Assembly (NCBI GenBank): GCA_017439545.1
Contig: JAFSIW010000023.1
Span: forward strand, 1-64,000
Reading direction: 5' to 3'
DNA length: 64,000 nucleotides
From: Clostridia bacterium
Lineage (GTDB): Bacteria > Bacillota > Clostridia > Oscillospirales > Acutalibacteraceae
Below, one piece after another: positions 43,956 through 52,784 of the stretch. The notes under the pieces were generated by a model. It saw only the letters and a program-made list of their open reading frames with translations. It made no database searches and had not been told where the DNA came from. Numbering within the stretch: position 1 is the stretch's first letter; each line of letters starts with the position of its first letter. Position numbers and translations under genes: made by a program.

Positions 43956-44975
43956 ATGTTAGCGGATTTCACTTATACCAATTTAGATAAACAGTTTTAT
44001 GAAGAAAAGATCGCCCCCCGTCTGCCCGAAAAAATCTGGGACTTGCATATGCATATGACCCCTGCCGAGCACGTGGCCGATTTAGATCCCCATATGGTGG
44101 CAACCGATTGGGCGATCCAATGCGGTATGGCCATGTCCTTTGAAGAATACGAGCGATTCCGCACCACCGTGTATGCAGGCAAGCAGGTGGAATACACCGC
44201 CTTCGGCAACGTGATTCGGGGCGGCTTGCACGCCGAAAATAACGCTTATTTGGCAGATCTGTTGCGGCAAAAGAAGATCCCCTCTGCCTTTATGGTGTTG
44301 GATCCCAAGGTTTCCGCCGAAGAAACCGCCCGCTTGTACGACGAGGGCGGCTTTACGGGGTATAAGCCTTATGCCGATATGGTGGCAGGGGCAAAGGGAG
44401 CAGACGTGACCTTCCCCGAATTTATGCCCGACGAGCATATGAAGGCGCTCAACGACCGCAAAGGCATTTTGATGCTTCACGTGCCCCGCGCAGGTCGCCT
44501 GCCCGACGATCGCAACATCAAAGAATTGTTGGAACTGCGGCAAAAGTTCCCCGATATCACCATCGTGATCGCCCATATGGGGCGCAGTTATTGCCCCGCC
44601 CATATCACCGAAGGGCTGGATAAATTGGGATCACACGTCAATGAATTCCATTACGATTTTGCGGCGGTGCTCAATCCTGCGGTCATTGAAATTGCTTTGG
44701 AGCGGCTGGACCATGATCAGATCCACTACGGCACCGACCTGCCCGTGTTCTGGTGGCACGGTCGCCGTCATTGGACCGATACCAAGTATTTTAATCTGGC
44801 GAGAGAGGATTTTCCTTGGAACACCCACTCCGACAAAGAGCACGAGCAGGAATATACTTTGTTTTTATATGAACAGCTGAATAATCTGTTAGACGTTACG
44901 GGACAATCCGCTAACGCGAAGGAACTGCGGCAAAAGATTTTTTACCACAACAGCGCCGCTTTGTTTGGGAGATAA
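43956..44975 (+). CDS. Amidohydrolase-2-type TIM-barrel metal hydrolase
   Basis: 339 residues. The first strand ends in DLHMHMTP (H31, H33), with later metal or active-site candidates in MLHVPRAG, IVIAHMGRSY and HYGTDLPV. This is the amidohydrolase 2 pattern (PF04909-like), which includes lactonases, decarboxylases and uronate isomerase relatives. The substrate is probably a sugar acid or lactone given the neighbours. ATG at 43956 is six bases from AGAGGA. FGGY kinase starts three bases after its stop. Confidence 0.78.
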   Translation: MLADFTYTNLDKQFYEEKIAPRLPEKIWDLHMHMTPAEHVADLDPHMVATDWAIQCGMAMSFEEYERFRTTVYAGKQVEYTAFGNVIRGGLHAENNAYLADLLRQKKIPSAFMVLDPKVSAEETARLYDEGGFTGYKPYADMVAGAKGADVTFPEFMPDEHMKALNDRKGILMLHVPRAGRLPDDRNIKELLELRQKFPDITIVIAHMGRSYCPAHITEGLDKLGSHVNEFHYDFAAVLNPAVIEIALERLDHDQIHYGTDLPVFWWHGRRHWTDTKYFNLAREDFPWNTHSDKEHEQEYTLFLYEQLNNLLDVTGQSANAKELRQKIFYHNSAALFGR

Positions 44976-44978
44976 GCT

Positions 44979-46403
44979 ATGTTAGTCATTGGATTAGACA
45001 TCGGCACCACCGGCACCAAAGCTTTGGTGGTGGACGAATTGGGCAAAATCTACGGGCAGGGCTACAAAGAGTACCCCTTGACCACCGCCGCAGGCGGGCA
45101 GGTCACCCAATCGGCTAAGGATTGGCGGGACGCCACCGTGCACGCCATTCGCACCGCCGTGGCCGAGGTAGACGGCAGTCAGATCGCCGCCATCGGCATC
45201 TCTACCCAAGGGGCGAGTATGGCGGTGAGCGAGCGGGTAGAAGATGCCGACTTGGTTTACACCTGGATGGACTCCCGCGCTACCCGTCAGGTGCAAACCT
45301 TGGGCGAGACCGTAGGCTACGACGCCTTTTATAAAAAAACGGGATGGGCCTTGTTTGCAGGAGGCGATGCTGCCAAACTGCTGTGGCTGAAAGAAAACGG
45401 ATTGTTTGAGGGGACAGAAAAACTGGTTTCCACCTTGAGTTATATCAATCATTTTCTCACCGGCGAGTTTGTGTCTGATCCCACCAATTCTGCCATCCGT
45501 CAGTTTTATAACATAGAACGGCAATGCTACGATGATGAAATTTTATCCGCTTTGGGCATATCCGAGCAAAATCTGCCCAAGGTGCTTCCCACGGGAGCGC
45601 CGGTGGGGGGTGTATTGCCGCAGGTGGCCGAGCAGTTGGGCATTGCGGCAGGCACGCCCGTGTTTAACGGCGCTCACGACCAATACTGCGCCGCTATTGG
45701 TTGCGGTGCGGTCAACGTGGGGGATATGATGCTTGCCACCGGCACCACTTGGGTGGTGTTGGGAGTAACCGACCACCCCGTGTATACCGAATCGGGCATC
45801 TGCCCCGGGGTGCATCCCGCAGGGGGATACGGAGCAATGGCATCCCAAATCAATGCAGGCTCTGCCCTCAAGTGGTTTAAACAACAAATCGGAGACAGTT
45901 ATCGAGAAATCGACCGCATTGCCGCAACCCGAGCCGAACAATGCAAGGATCTGTTTTGGGTGCCCTATTTGGCGGGAGCAGGCTTCCCCTGCGCCGACCC
46001 GAATCAGCGGTCGTCCATTCACGGACTGTCTTTGCATCACGATAAATACGATATGGCCCGCGCTTTGATGGAAGGGGTGGCTTTTGAAGCCCGCCGCTCC
46101 TTGACCGAATACCAAAAGGCAGGGCTGACCGCCCGCCGTCTGATGATGGCAGGGGGAGCGGCCAAAAGCAACTTTTGGGTGAGCGTGGTAGCCGCCGTGC
46201 TACCCGAATCGGAGCTGTATATCAGCGAATGTGCCGATGCCGCACCCATTGGCGCCGCCATTTTCGCCTTAAAGGGAGCGGGTGCTGTTCCCACGCTGGC
46301 GGATGCCCCTCATCTGACCCGTTGCCGCAAGGTGACCCCGCCGTCGGAGCAAGCGGTGGACTATTATAAGCAAAAATACGCCCAATATCTGACCCTTATA
46401 TAA
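44979..46403 (+). CDS. FGGY-family carbohydrate kinase
   Basis: 474 residues. N-terminal phosphate loop GLDIGTTGTKAL, AIGISTQGASMAV, YTWMDSRA, FNGAHDQYCAAIGCG and the C-terminal MMAGGAAKSNFW motif define the family. The pattern is close to xylulokinase/erythritol kinase types, but the sugar is unknown. It likely phosphorylates the pathway ketose or polyol, feeding the isomerases downstream. Confidence 0.88.
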   Translation: MLVIGLDIGTTGTKALVVDELGKIYGQGYKEYPLTTAAGGQVTQSAKDWRDATVHAIRTAVAEVDGSQIAAIGISTQGASMAVSERVEDADLVYTWMDSRATRQVQTLGETVGYDAFYKKTGWALFAGGDAAKLLWLKENGLFEGTEKLVSTLSYINHFLTGEFVSDPTNSAIRQFYNIERQCYDDEILSALGISEQNLPKVLPTGAPVGGVLPQVAEQLGIAAGTPVFNGAHDQYCAAIGCGAVNVGDMMLATGTTWVVLGVTDHPVYTESGICPGVHPAGGYGAMASQINAGSALKWFKQQIGDSYREIDRIAATRAEQCKDLFWVPYLAGAGFPCADPNQRSSIHGLSLHHDKYDMARALMEGVAFEARRSLTEYQKAGLTARRLMMAGGAAKSNFWVSVVAAVLPESELYISECADAAPIGAAIFALKGAGAVPTLADAPHLTRCRKVTPPSEQAVDYYKQKYAQYLTLI

Positions 46404-46415
46404 GGAGTGTGTCCT

Positions 46416-47039
46416 ATGTCTTTACCCAACGAAACCTTGCAATGGATGCAAAACGCTTTTCGCATTGAAGCCGAATGCTTAAACGGACTCTATGAACGGT
46501 TTGATGCCGCCGCTTACGAGCAGGCGGTGGAACTGCTGAAAAATGCTCCTCGCATCGGCACTTGCGGATGCGGTCATTCGGGCATTGCCTGCATGCATTT
46601 TTCCCATCTGCTGTGCTGTATTGAACGCCCTTCCCGCTTTATTTCTCCTGCCGAAGCGGTGCACGGCGCTACCGGCTTTTTGCAAGAGGGAGACGTGATG
46701 GTCTTTGTCTCCCGCGGGGGCAAAACCAAGGAACTGCTTCCCATTTTGGATATTTGCCGTAAACGGGGCGTCAAGGTCATTACCGTGACCGAAAACCATG
46801 AATCGGTGTTGGCAAAAGGTGCCGACGTGGTGCTCACCCAATACGTCAATCGGGAGACCGACCGCCACAATGATCAAGGCACTACTTCCACCACCTCGGT
46901 ATGCGCCATTTTCCACGCTCTGCAAGCGGGACTGATTGAAGCCACCCACTACCAAAAAGAGCAATTCGGAGTGGTGCATCCCGGCGGCGCAGTAGGCGAG
47001 CGTTTGACGGGTGCTGTGAGCGCAGAACAGAAACAATAG
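46416..47039 (+). CDS. SIS-domain sugar-phosphate isomerase
   Basis: 207 residues. A single SIS fold with IGTCGCGHSGIA, DVMVFVSRGGKTKELL and the C-terminal HPGGAVGERL, which resembles arabinose-5-phosphate isomerase (KdsD/GutQ) without its CBS domains. The likely role is ketose-aldose interconversion of the FGGY product. ATG at 46416 lies eight bases from AAGGAG. Confidence 0.82.
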   Translation: MSLPNETLQWMQNAFRIEAECLNGLYERFDAAAYEQAVELLKNAPRIGTCGCGHSGIACMHFSHLLCCIERPSRFISPAEAVHGATGFLQEGDVMVFVSRGGKTKELLPILDICRKRGVKVITVTENHESVLAKGADVVLTQYVNRETDRHNDQGTTSTTSVCAIFHALQAGLIEATHYQKEQFGVVHPGGAVGERLTGAVSAEQKQ

Positions 47040-47417
47040 CATTGTTTCTTCGGACTTTTTTCGGTGTTCGGCGTATCTGTAATACGCCTACCACACCGAA
47101 GAAAAGCCCGTCTGCCTCTCACATCCCGCCGTCAAATTCAGCGGAGAAAGCCTATCGCTCCCAAAAAGCTCATCTGCATCCACCCGAGGGATGGGTGTGA
47201 ACACCAAAGAAAAGTCCGTCTGCCTCTCGCATCCCGCCGTCAAATTCAGCGGAGAAAGCCTATTGCTCCCAAAAAGCTCATCGGCATCCACCCGAGGGAT
47301 GGGTGTGAACACCGAAGAAAAGCCCGTCTGCCTCTCACGTCTCCCGCAGACCGATAAACAACGCATTCGTTCCCGCAAGGGATCAACATAATCAATCATA
47401 ATCTGGAGGATATTACA
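47040..47417. repeat. Palindromic unit plus 108-base tandem repeat
   Basis: At 47052-47105 a long hairpin CTTTTTTCGGTG...CACACCGAAGAAAAG has tip GGCGTAT/ATACGCC. From its right arm a 108-base unit is repeated in tandem: 47094-47201, 47202-47309 and a partial copy to about 47348, with only a few differences. Because 108 is a multiple of three, frames stay open on both strands, but they have no ribosome site and look non-coding. The repeat splits the catabolic genes into two parts. Confidence 0.85.
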
Positions 47418-48038
47418 ATGGAATTCAAAGTATTTCAAAAAGAATTAGAACTGCAATCCCGTGGGTGGATTCCCACCTTCCACGACGTTTCCAAGGAAAT
47501 TATGGAGATCGTAGCCGCATCGGGTGTAAAAAACGGTACGGTATGCATCGCATCCCATCATACCACCTGCTCGGTCATGATTCAGGAATGCTCTCACGAC
47601 ATCGACTCCTTTGATCTGGAATATCTGCAACACGATCTGCTGGACATCATGCGCAAAATGATCCCCGATTACACCGACGAAGGGGACTACCGTCATCCCG
47701 GTCCCATTCACGCCCAATTCGGTCGCTACGTCAACGAACCCGGCAACTACACCAGCATGAATACCGACGGGCATCTGCGCTCGGTCTTCTTCGGCCGCAG
47801 CGAAACCATGACCATTAAAGACGGCATTCTGGATGGCGGCGAATTTGCCCACATCTATTTCATTGACTGGGATCACGTGCGTGCCCGCCGCCGTCAACTG
47901 AACGTCACCGTTATGGGCACCACCGAAGACGTGGGCGACCGCAAGTGGAACAACGGCGAGGTGGTCAACACCCTGCGCAAGTTCACCGACGAAGAAAAGG
48001 CTTACGACATCCACTACGACCTGCAACAAAAACGATAA
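47418..48038 (+). CDS. YjbQ-family protein (long form)
   Basis: 206 residues; most YjbQ (UPF0047) proteins have about 135. Core motifs are present: ASHHTTCSVMIQE, HPGP, MNTDGHLRSVFFGRSET and GEFAHIYFIDWD. The extra length is an insertion after HDLLDIMRKM and a charged C-terminal tail. YjbQ proteins can rescue thiamine-phosphate synthesis in vitro or in mutants, but their natural role is unsettled. GGAGG precedes the ATG. Confidence 0.85.
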   Translation: MEFKVFQKELELQSRGWIPTFHDVSKEIMEIVAASGVKNGTVCIASHHTTCSVMIQECSHDIDSFDLEYLQHDLLDIMRKMIPDYTDEGDYRHPGPIHAQFGRYVNEPGNYTSMNTDGHLRSVFFGRSETMTIKDGILDGGEFAHIYFIDWDHVRARRRQLNVTVMGTTEDVGDRKWNNGEVVNTLRKFTDEEKAYDIHYDLQQKR

Positions 48039-48053
48039 GCGAGGGTAACAGTT

Positions 48054-48764
48054 GTGAAAAGAAAGATTCGTACTCCCTATTTTGAGATCGGCACCAAAAA
48101 CTACATTTACGGCGACAAGGTGCTGGAATATGCCCTGGCCGCCGATGCCGCCGCCGAAAAATACGACATCGACGTGCTGTTCATCACCCCTGCGGTGGAG
48201 ATTCGCCGCATTGTTGAAAACACCAAGCACTTAATCGTGCTCGCTCCCTATATGGATACCCTGCGTCCCGGTCGGGGTATGGCCGACATTCTGCCCGAAG
48301 CGCTGAAAGCCGCAGGGGCAGAAGGGGTGGTTATCAACCATTGCGAAAAGCCTATGTCTCTGCCCCAAATGAAAGCCACCATTGACCGTGCCAACGAGCT
48401 GGATATGCTGGTATTCGCCTGCGCCGACAGTGTAGCCGAAACCAAAGCCATTGCACAGCTTGGTCCCGATATCATCAATCCCGAACCTTCCGAACTCATC
48501 GGGGGTACCGGCGGCGGTGTCAGCGATATGGGCTACGTGAAAGAGGTTATTACCGAGATTAAAAAGATCAATCCCGACATTTTGGTGGAACAAGCCGCAG
48601 GCATCACCAACGGTCAGCAGGTCTACGACTTTATTATGGCAGGCTCCGAAGCCGCGGGCGCCGCTTCGGGCATTATGAATGCCGCCGATCCCATTGCTAT
48701 GATCGACGAAATGATCGCCGCCACCCGCCGTGCCGCCGACGACTTGAAACGACAAGGAGAATAA
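48054..48764 (+). CDS. Triosephosphate-isomerase homologue (archaeal-type TIM)
   Basis: 236 residues from GTG, shorter than ordinary TIM (about 250) and nearer the archaeal type. Catalytic positions are kept: K15 in GTKNY, H96 in NHCEK (usual NHSE) and E147 in EPSELIGG. The phosphate-binding GGTGGGVS and GAASGIM segments are also seen. In tetritol pathways TIM paralogues isomerise erythrulose phosphates, so a four-carbon substrate is possible. It is placed between two YjbQ genes with 15- and one-base gaps. Confidence 0.85.
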   Translation: MKRKIRTPYFEIGTKNYIYGDKVLEYALAADAAAEKYDIDVLFITPAVEIRRIVENTKHLIVLAPYMDTLRPGRGMADILPEALKAAGAEGVVINHCEKPMSLPQMKATIDRANELDMLVFACADSVAETKAIAQLGPDIINPEPSELIGGTGGGVSDMGYVKEVITEIKKINPDILVEQAAGITNGQQVYDFIMAGSEAAGAASGIMNAADPIAMIDEMIAATRRAADDLKRQGE

Positions 48765-48765
48765 T

Positions 48766-49260
48766 ATGATTTATAAAGAAACCTTTCAGGTGGACTCCCG
48801 CCATCGGGCTATCACCTTTCACAACGTCACCGCTCAACTGAAAGAAGCGGTAAAAAAATCCGGCATCAAAAACGGTATTGCGGTGGTCTACTCCCACCAC
48901 ACCACCTGCTGTGTGATTACGCAGGAGTGCGCCTTTGATATGTCTATGACCGGACTGGAAACTCTGCAACAGGATTTGGTCAACGTCATGGACAAAATGG
49001 TACCCGAATGTAAATACGAGGGGATGTATCTTCATCCCGGTCCCAAAGCCCTGAAGTTTGCCGAAGAGCACGACGAAGACGCCTGGGGTTGCCACAACAC
49101 CGACGCCCATCTCCGCTCTTCCATCATCGGTCGCAGTGAGACCATCGTCATTGACGACGGGGAATGTGACTTAGGAGAATTCGGCTTTGTGTATTTCATT
49201 GATTTTGACGATACCCGCGGTCGCACCCGCACCGTGCAGATCATGCTCATCGGGGAATAA
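48766..49260 (+). CDS. YjbQ-family protein (second, divergent copy)
   Basis: 164 residues. Motifs YSHHTTCCVITQE, HPGP, CHNTDAHLRSSIIGRSET and GEFGFVYFIDFD parallel the first copy, but identity is only moderate, so this is not a recent duplication. It begins one base after the TIM stop. A terminator (49271-49307) follows. Confidence 0.85.
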   Translation: MIYKETFQVDSRHRAITFHNVTAQLKEAVKKSGIKNGIAVVYSHHTTCCVITQECAFDMSMTGLETLQQDLVNVMDKMVPECKYEGMYLHPGPKALKFAEEHDEDAWGCHNTDAHLRSSIIGRSETIVIDDGECDLGEFGFVYFIDFDDTRGRTRTVQIMLIGE

Positions 49261-49270
49261 ACTCAATACC

Positions 49271-49307
49271 AAACAAGCGATGGAAATCCTTCCGTCGCTT
49301 GTTTTTT
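49271..49307 (+). terminator. Terminator after the YjbQ-TIM-YjbQ genes
   Basis: AAACAAGCGA (49271-49280) pairs with TCGCTTGTTT (49295-49304), with a T-tract to 49307. Confidence 0.85.
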
Positions 49308-49354
49308 TGTAAGATATCATCAATGTTATAAATTTGTGACGGAATTTCATAAAT

Positions 49355-49380
49355 ACAATTCCAAAAAGAATTGTTATAAT
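49355..49380 (+). promoter_or_regulatory. Promoter with palindrome before the beta-propeller gene
   Basis: ACAATTC-N6-GAATTGT (49355-49374) directly abuts TATAAT (49375-49380). No good -35 is present at the right distance, so the site may bind an activator. The sequence differs from the GARTG-N3-CAYTC palindromes of the first promoter. Confidence 0.5.
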
Positions 49381-49427
49381 AAACAAAAACCACGGTTACC
49401 TTACCGATTCATCAAAGGAGAATGGTT

Positions 49428-51431
49428 ATGAAAGAATACTTGTTAAACAGTCCTGCGGACTACAAATTGATGTCCCAGACAGGGGTCAAGCAATACAGCT
49501 ATCCCCTCAATTCCACCCACAACGCCATTTGGGACAGTAACATCAGCCCCGAGGGACGGTTGTATTATGCGCTGGCTTCCGAAATCTGCACCAGCGAGTA
49601 CGTGCATTTGTGCGAATACGATTACGACACCAATACCGTATCCGAATGCTTTAAGGTAGAAGACGTGATTCTGCCCAGCGATCGCACCATCCGCGCCAGC
49701 AAATTCCATTCCTCCATCAACTTTATGCCCAACGGCAAAATGGTGATGACCACCCACACCACCGACAAAGCCCCCGCCCATCCCACCTGGATGCCCGAGG
49801 CCTATTACCATCACATTTGGGAAGGATATGCCGGTTCTAACATCGTGGTGTATGATCCCGCCACCAAAACCGCCGAAAATCTGGGTTGTCCCGTGCCCCG
49901 TGAAACCATTTACGGCGCCATCTACGAGCCTGCCCATAACGCTTTGTTCTTTACGGGTATGTTCCGCGGTCATTTGTATCGCTATTCCTTCGACGAAAAA
50001 CGGGTGCAAGATCTGGGACGTATGTCGGAGCATTATTCCTTCCGTCTGACCTTGGGACCCGACGGCAACATTTACGGCGCATCCAAATCGGGCTACTTCT
50101 ACAAAGTGGATACCGAGACCTTAGCAATCACCGACTTAATGTTCAAGCCCAAGCATCACGCCCAGGCTTATACCCGTGATTTCACCAACATCAGCATCGG
50201 TCGCACCGGTCCCGACGGCAAAATTTATTTTGCCATTATGTACAGCCGCGATTTCATTTGTCTGGATCCTGCCACCGGCGAAGTCAAAGAAGTGGGCGAA
50301 TATATGCCCTTTGCCGATCAGTATTGCCGCGGACAAAACCGTCACGGCGTATTCGGTATGGATTTTGACAGCGAGGGCGTGCTGTGGTATGTGGTTTCTT
50401 CCCGTAACTGCGGCAGCGAGTATTTAGAATACGGTTGCCCCAACGGTCTGTTCCGTTGGGATATCACCCGTGGCGGCAAGCCGGAATATATGGGCATTGT
50501 GGGCACCAAAGACCGTGTGGGCAGTTGGATGAGCGAACTGTGCATCACCGAGGACGATATTATGTACGTGGTGGGCTCCAACCACGGGATTGACGGTCCC
50601 GACATTACCGCCGTGGATCTGAAAGAATACCGCAAGACCATGTACGATTTCGGCAAAGAGCCGGTCACCGATCCCTATTATGATAAAGACGATGCCTACA
50701 CCGTAGAAGTCGGTCAGAAAATGAAGGATCTGGAAGATATCGGCGGCGCCAATCCCTTTACCGTGCCCTTGAAAGCCAACGAGCCTGTGTTGCTGTGGCG
50801 TGCGCTGGCACCCAATCATATCAAGGATTCCGAAGTAAAAGGACTTGCTTGGTTGGATAACGATACCTTGGTGGGTCTGTGCGGTGACAAGCAGGATTAC
50901 GTGTTTACGGTGGTAGACGGCGTACTGAAAGAAATTATTCCTGCCCAAAATGCCGACGCCGATCTGCTGAAAGTTGTCACCTGTGCCGCCAATCAATTGA
51001 AGGCGGATTATGATAACGCAGGTCTGCCCAACTATCCCGGTCGCCAATACAAAGCGGTGGCTACCGCTACCACCCAACTGAACGACGGTCGCATCGCGGT
51101 GGGCACGGCAGACGGTATGTTTGCCATCGCTTCCGAAAAAGGCGTGTTCGGTCTTGGTCCTGCCGCCAATAACGGTCCTGTCCGCTCTCTGTGCACCGCT
51201 CCCGACGGCACGGTGTACGGCGTGGCAGGAGACGTGGAAGACTTAGGCGTTCTGTTCAGCTACGATGACGTGAACGGTCTGCGTTGGATGGGTCACGCCC
51301 AACAAGACAGCGAAGTGAACCCCTCCTTTAACCTGACTCTCATGACCGCCGTTTCGGTCAGCCCCGACGGTAAAAAACTAGCGGTAGGTTGCGCCGACCG
51401 CATTGGTACGGTTGTCATTTTTGATCTGTAA
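49428..51431 (+). CDS. Large cytoplasmic beta-propeller protein
   Basis: 667 residues without signal peptide or membrane helix. Repeated blades of the form GPDGNIYGAS, GPDGKIYFAI, DSEGVLWYVV, APDGTVYGVA and SPDGKKLAVG indicate one or two NHL/SMP-30-like propellers. Lactonases and lyases use this fold, and conserved His/Asp are frequent (HH at about 125, NRHGVFGMD), but catalysis is unproven. ATG at 49428 lies seven bases from AAAGGAG. First gene of the second half of the cluster. Confidence 0.75.
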   Translation: MKEYLLNSPADYKLMSQTGVKQYSYPLNSTHNAIWDSNISPEGRLYYALASEICTSEYVHLCEYDYDTNTVSECFKVEDVILPSDRTIRASKFHSSINFMPNGKMVMTTHTTDKAPAHPTWMPEAYYHHIWEGYAGSNIVVYDPATKTAENLGCPVPRETIYGAIYEPAHNALFFTGMFRGHLYRYSFDEKRVQDLGRMSEHYSFRLTLGPDGNIYGASKSGYFYKVDTETLAITDLMFKPKHHAQAYTRDFTNISIGRTGPDGKIYFAIMYSRDFICLDPATGEVKEVGEYMPFADQYCRGQNRHGVFGMDFDSEGVLWYVVSSRNCGSEYLEYGCPNGLFRWDITRGGKPEYMGIVGTKDRVGSWMSELCITEDDIMYVVGSNHGIDGPDITAVDLKEYRKTMYDFGKEPVTDPYYDKDDAYTVEVGQKMKDLEDIGGANPFTVPLKANEPVLLWRALAPNHIKDSEVKGLAWLDNDTLVGLCGDKQDYVFTVVDGVLKEIIPAQNADADLLKVVTCAANQLKADYDNAGLPNYPGRQYKAVATATTQLNDGRIAVGTADGMFAIASEKGVFGLGPAANNGPVRSLCTAPDGTVYGVAGDVEDLGVLFSYDDVNGLRWMGHAQQDSEVNPSFNLTLMTAVSVSPDGKKLAVGCADRIGTVVIFDL

Positions 51432-51442
51432 GAGGTAACGGT

Positions 51443-52717
51443 ATGAATCAACTGCAACAAGCCGCGTTGGCTTATATTGATGACCATCAACAGGAGCTGT
51501 TTCAATATTTGTTGGATCTTCTGGCCATTCAGTCGGAAAACTTTATTGAATACGGCAACGAAAAACCTTGCGCCCAATACGTCAAACAAGTGTGGGACGG
51601 ACTGGGACTTGATGCCCGTCTGTATGCTCCCACCGACATTGACGGCGTGAAAGAGCATCCCGCTTATTTAGACGGGCGGGATACCGAAAACCGCCCCAAC
51701 GTCACCGCCGTGATTCCCGGCAAGGTGGGGGACAAAAAGGTGATGATCATGGGTCACACCGACACCATGCCCATTGGGGATCCGGGCAGCTGGACGGTGG
51801 GTCCCTTAGGCGAAATGAAGGACGGCCGCATTTACGGGCGCGGCTCCAACGACAATAAATTCGGTGTGGCGCAATGCACCTTCCTTGCCAAAATGCTGCA
51901 GGATCTTGGCATTGAATTGGATGCCGATCTGCTGTTCACCGCCTATTCCGACGAAGAATACGGTGGGGGCGGCGGCACGCTGAGTGCCTGTGTAGGGTAT
52001 CCCTGCGACGTGTACGTGAATACCGACGGGGGCAACAACGAGCTGTGGCCGGTGGCGTTAGGCGGGCAGGCAATGGAGCTGAATATTACCTCCAACGAAC
52101 TGCTCGACTCCTCGGTACCCGTGGCAGAAGCCTTGCATATTGCCATGAAAGCCTTAGAGCCCTTCGGTCAGCGCCGTCGGGATGAACTCCACGCAAATCC
52201 CCATTATACCGGCACCGATATGCAACGTTCCGCCTTCCGTATTACCGGCTTTAAGGCGGGCGAAATGGGGTGCGATCTGTCCCACGGGAAACTGCAATTT
52301 TCCTATTATACCGACCGTAGCCGTGAAGAAATTTACAAAGAATTGGGCGAGATCGAAGCCCAGATCAAGGCGCAACTGCCTGCGCTGAACGTAGAAACCA
52401 AGGGCTTTGAGCCGATGTCCCGTTTCTTTGACTACGGCATTATGGAAGATGACCTTGGGGTGATCGACGCCTTTCAACGGGCAAGCGTTGCTGCTACGGG
52501 GAAAGAAACCCCCGTTACTGCTTCTTGCCTGACCGACCTGAATCTGATTCTGGCCTACGGTAGCAAAAACAGCCTGAACTTCGGTCTTGTGCGGGACTTC
52601 AAACTGTACGGCGGCGCCCATCAACCCGACGAATTTGTGGAATGTGATCAGCTGGTGGAACACACCAAAAAGCTGGCACTGTTTGTGTTGGATTTTTGCG
52701 GCGGTCACGTAAAATAA
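51443..52717 (+). CDS. M20-family metallohydrolase
   Basis: 424 residues. Zinc motifs MGHTDTMP (H105, D107), GRGSNDNK, AYSDEEYGGG and the C-terminal GGAHQPDE are present, with a central dimerisation domain. M20 enzymes are peptidases, deacylases or deacetylases, so it may remove an acyl or amino-acyl group from the cluster's substrate. It starts 11 bases after the propeller gene. Confidence 0.88.
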   Translation: MNQLQQAALAYIDDHQQELFQYLLDLLAIQSENFIEYGNEKPCAQYVKQVWDGLGLDARLYAPTDIDGVKEHPAYLDGRDTENRPNVTAVIPGKVGDKKVMIMGHTDTMPIGDPGSWTVGPLGEMKDGRIYGRGSNDNKFGVAQCTFLAKMLQDLGIELDADLLFTAYSDEEYGGGGGTLSACVGYPCDVYVNTDGGNNELWPVALGGQAMELNITSNELLDSSVPVAEALHIAMKALEPFGQRRRDELHANPHYTGTDMQRSAFRITGFKAGEMGCDLSHGKLQFSYYTDRSREEIYKELGEIEAQIKAQLPALNVETKGFEPMSRFFDYGIMEDDLGVIDAFQRASVAATGKETPVTASCLTDLNLILAYGSKNSLNFGLVRDFKLYGGAHQPDEFVECDQLVEHTKKLALFVLDFCGGHVK

Positions 52718-52784
52718 ATGCTATTTGTGCCTCGCGATATTGTTGCGGGGCACATACGAATTTTCTCTTGTGAGGTGGATTGTT

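Noticed and set aside
47064..47438. Open frames on both strands across the 108-base repeat
   Set aside because: Open only because the repeat length is a multiple of three; no ribosome sites and both strands open equally.
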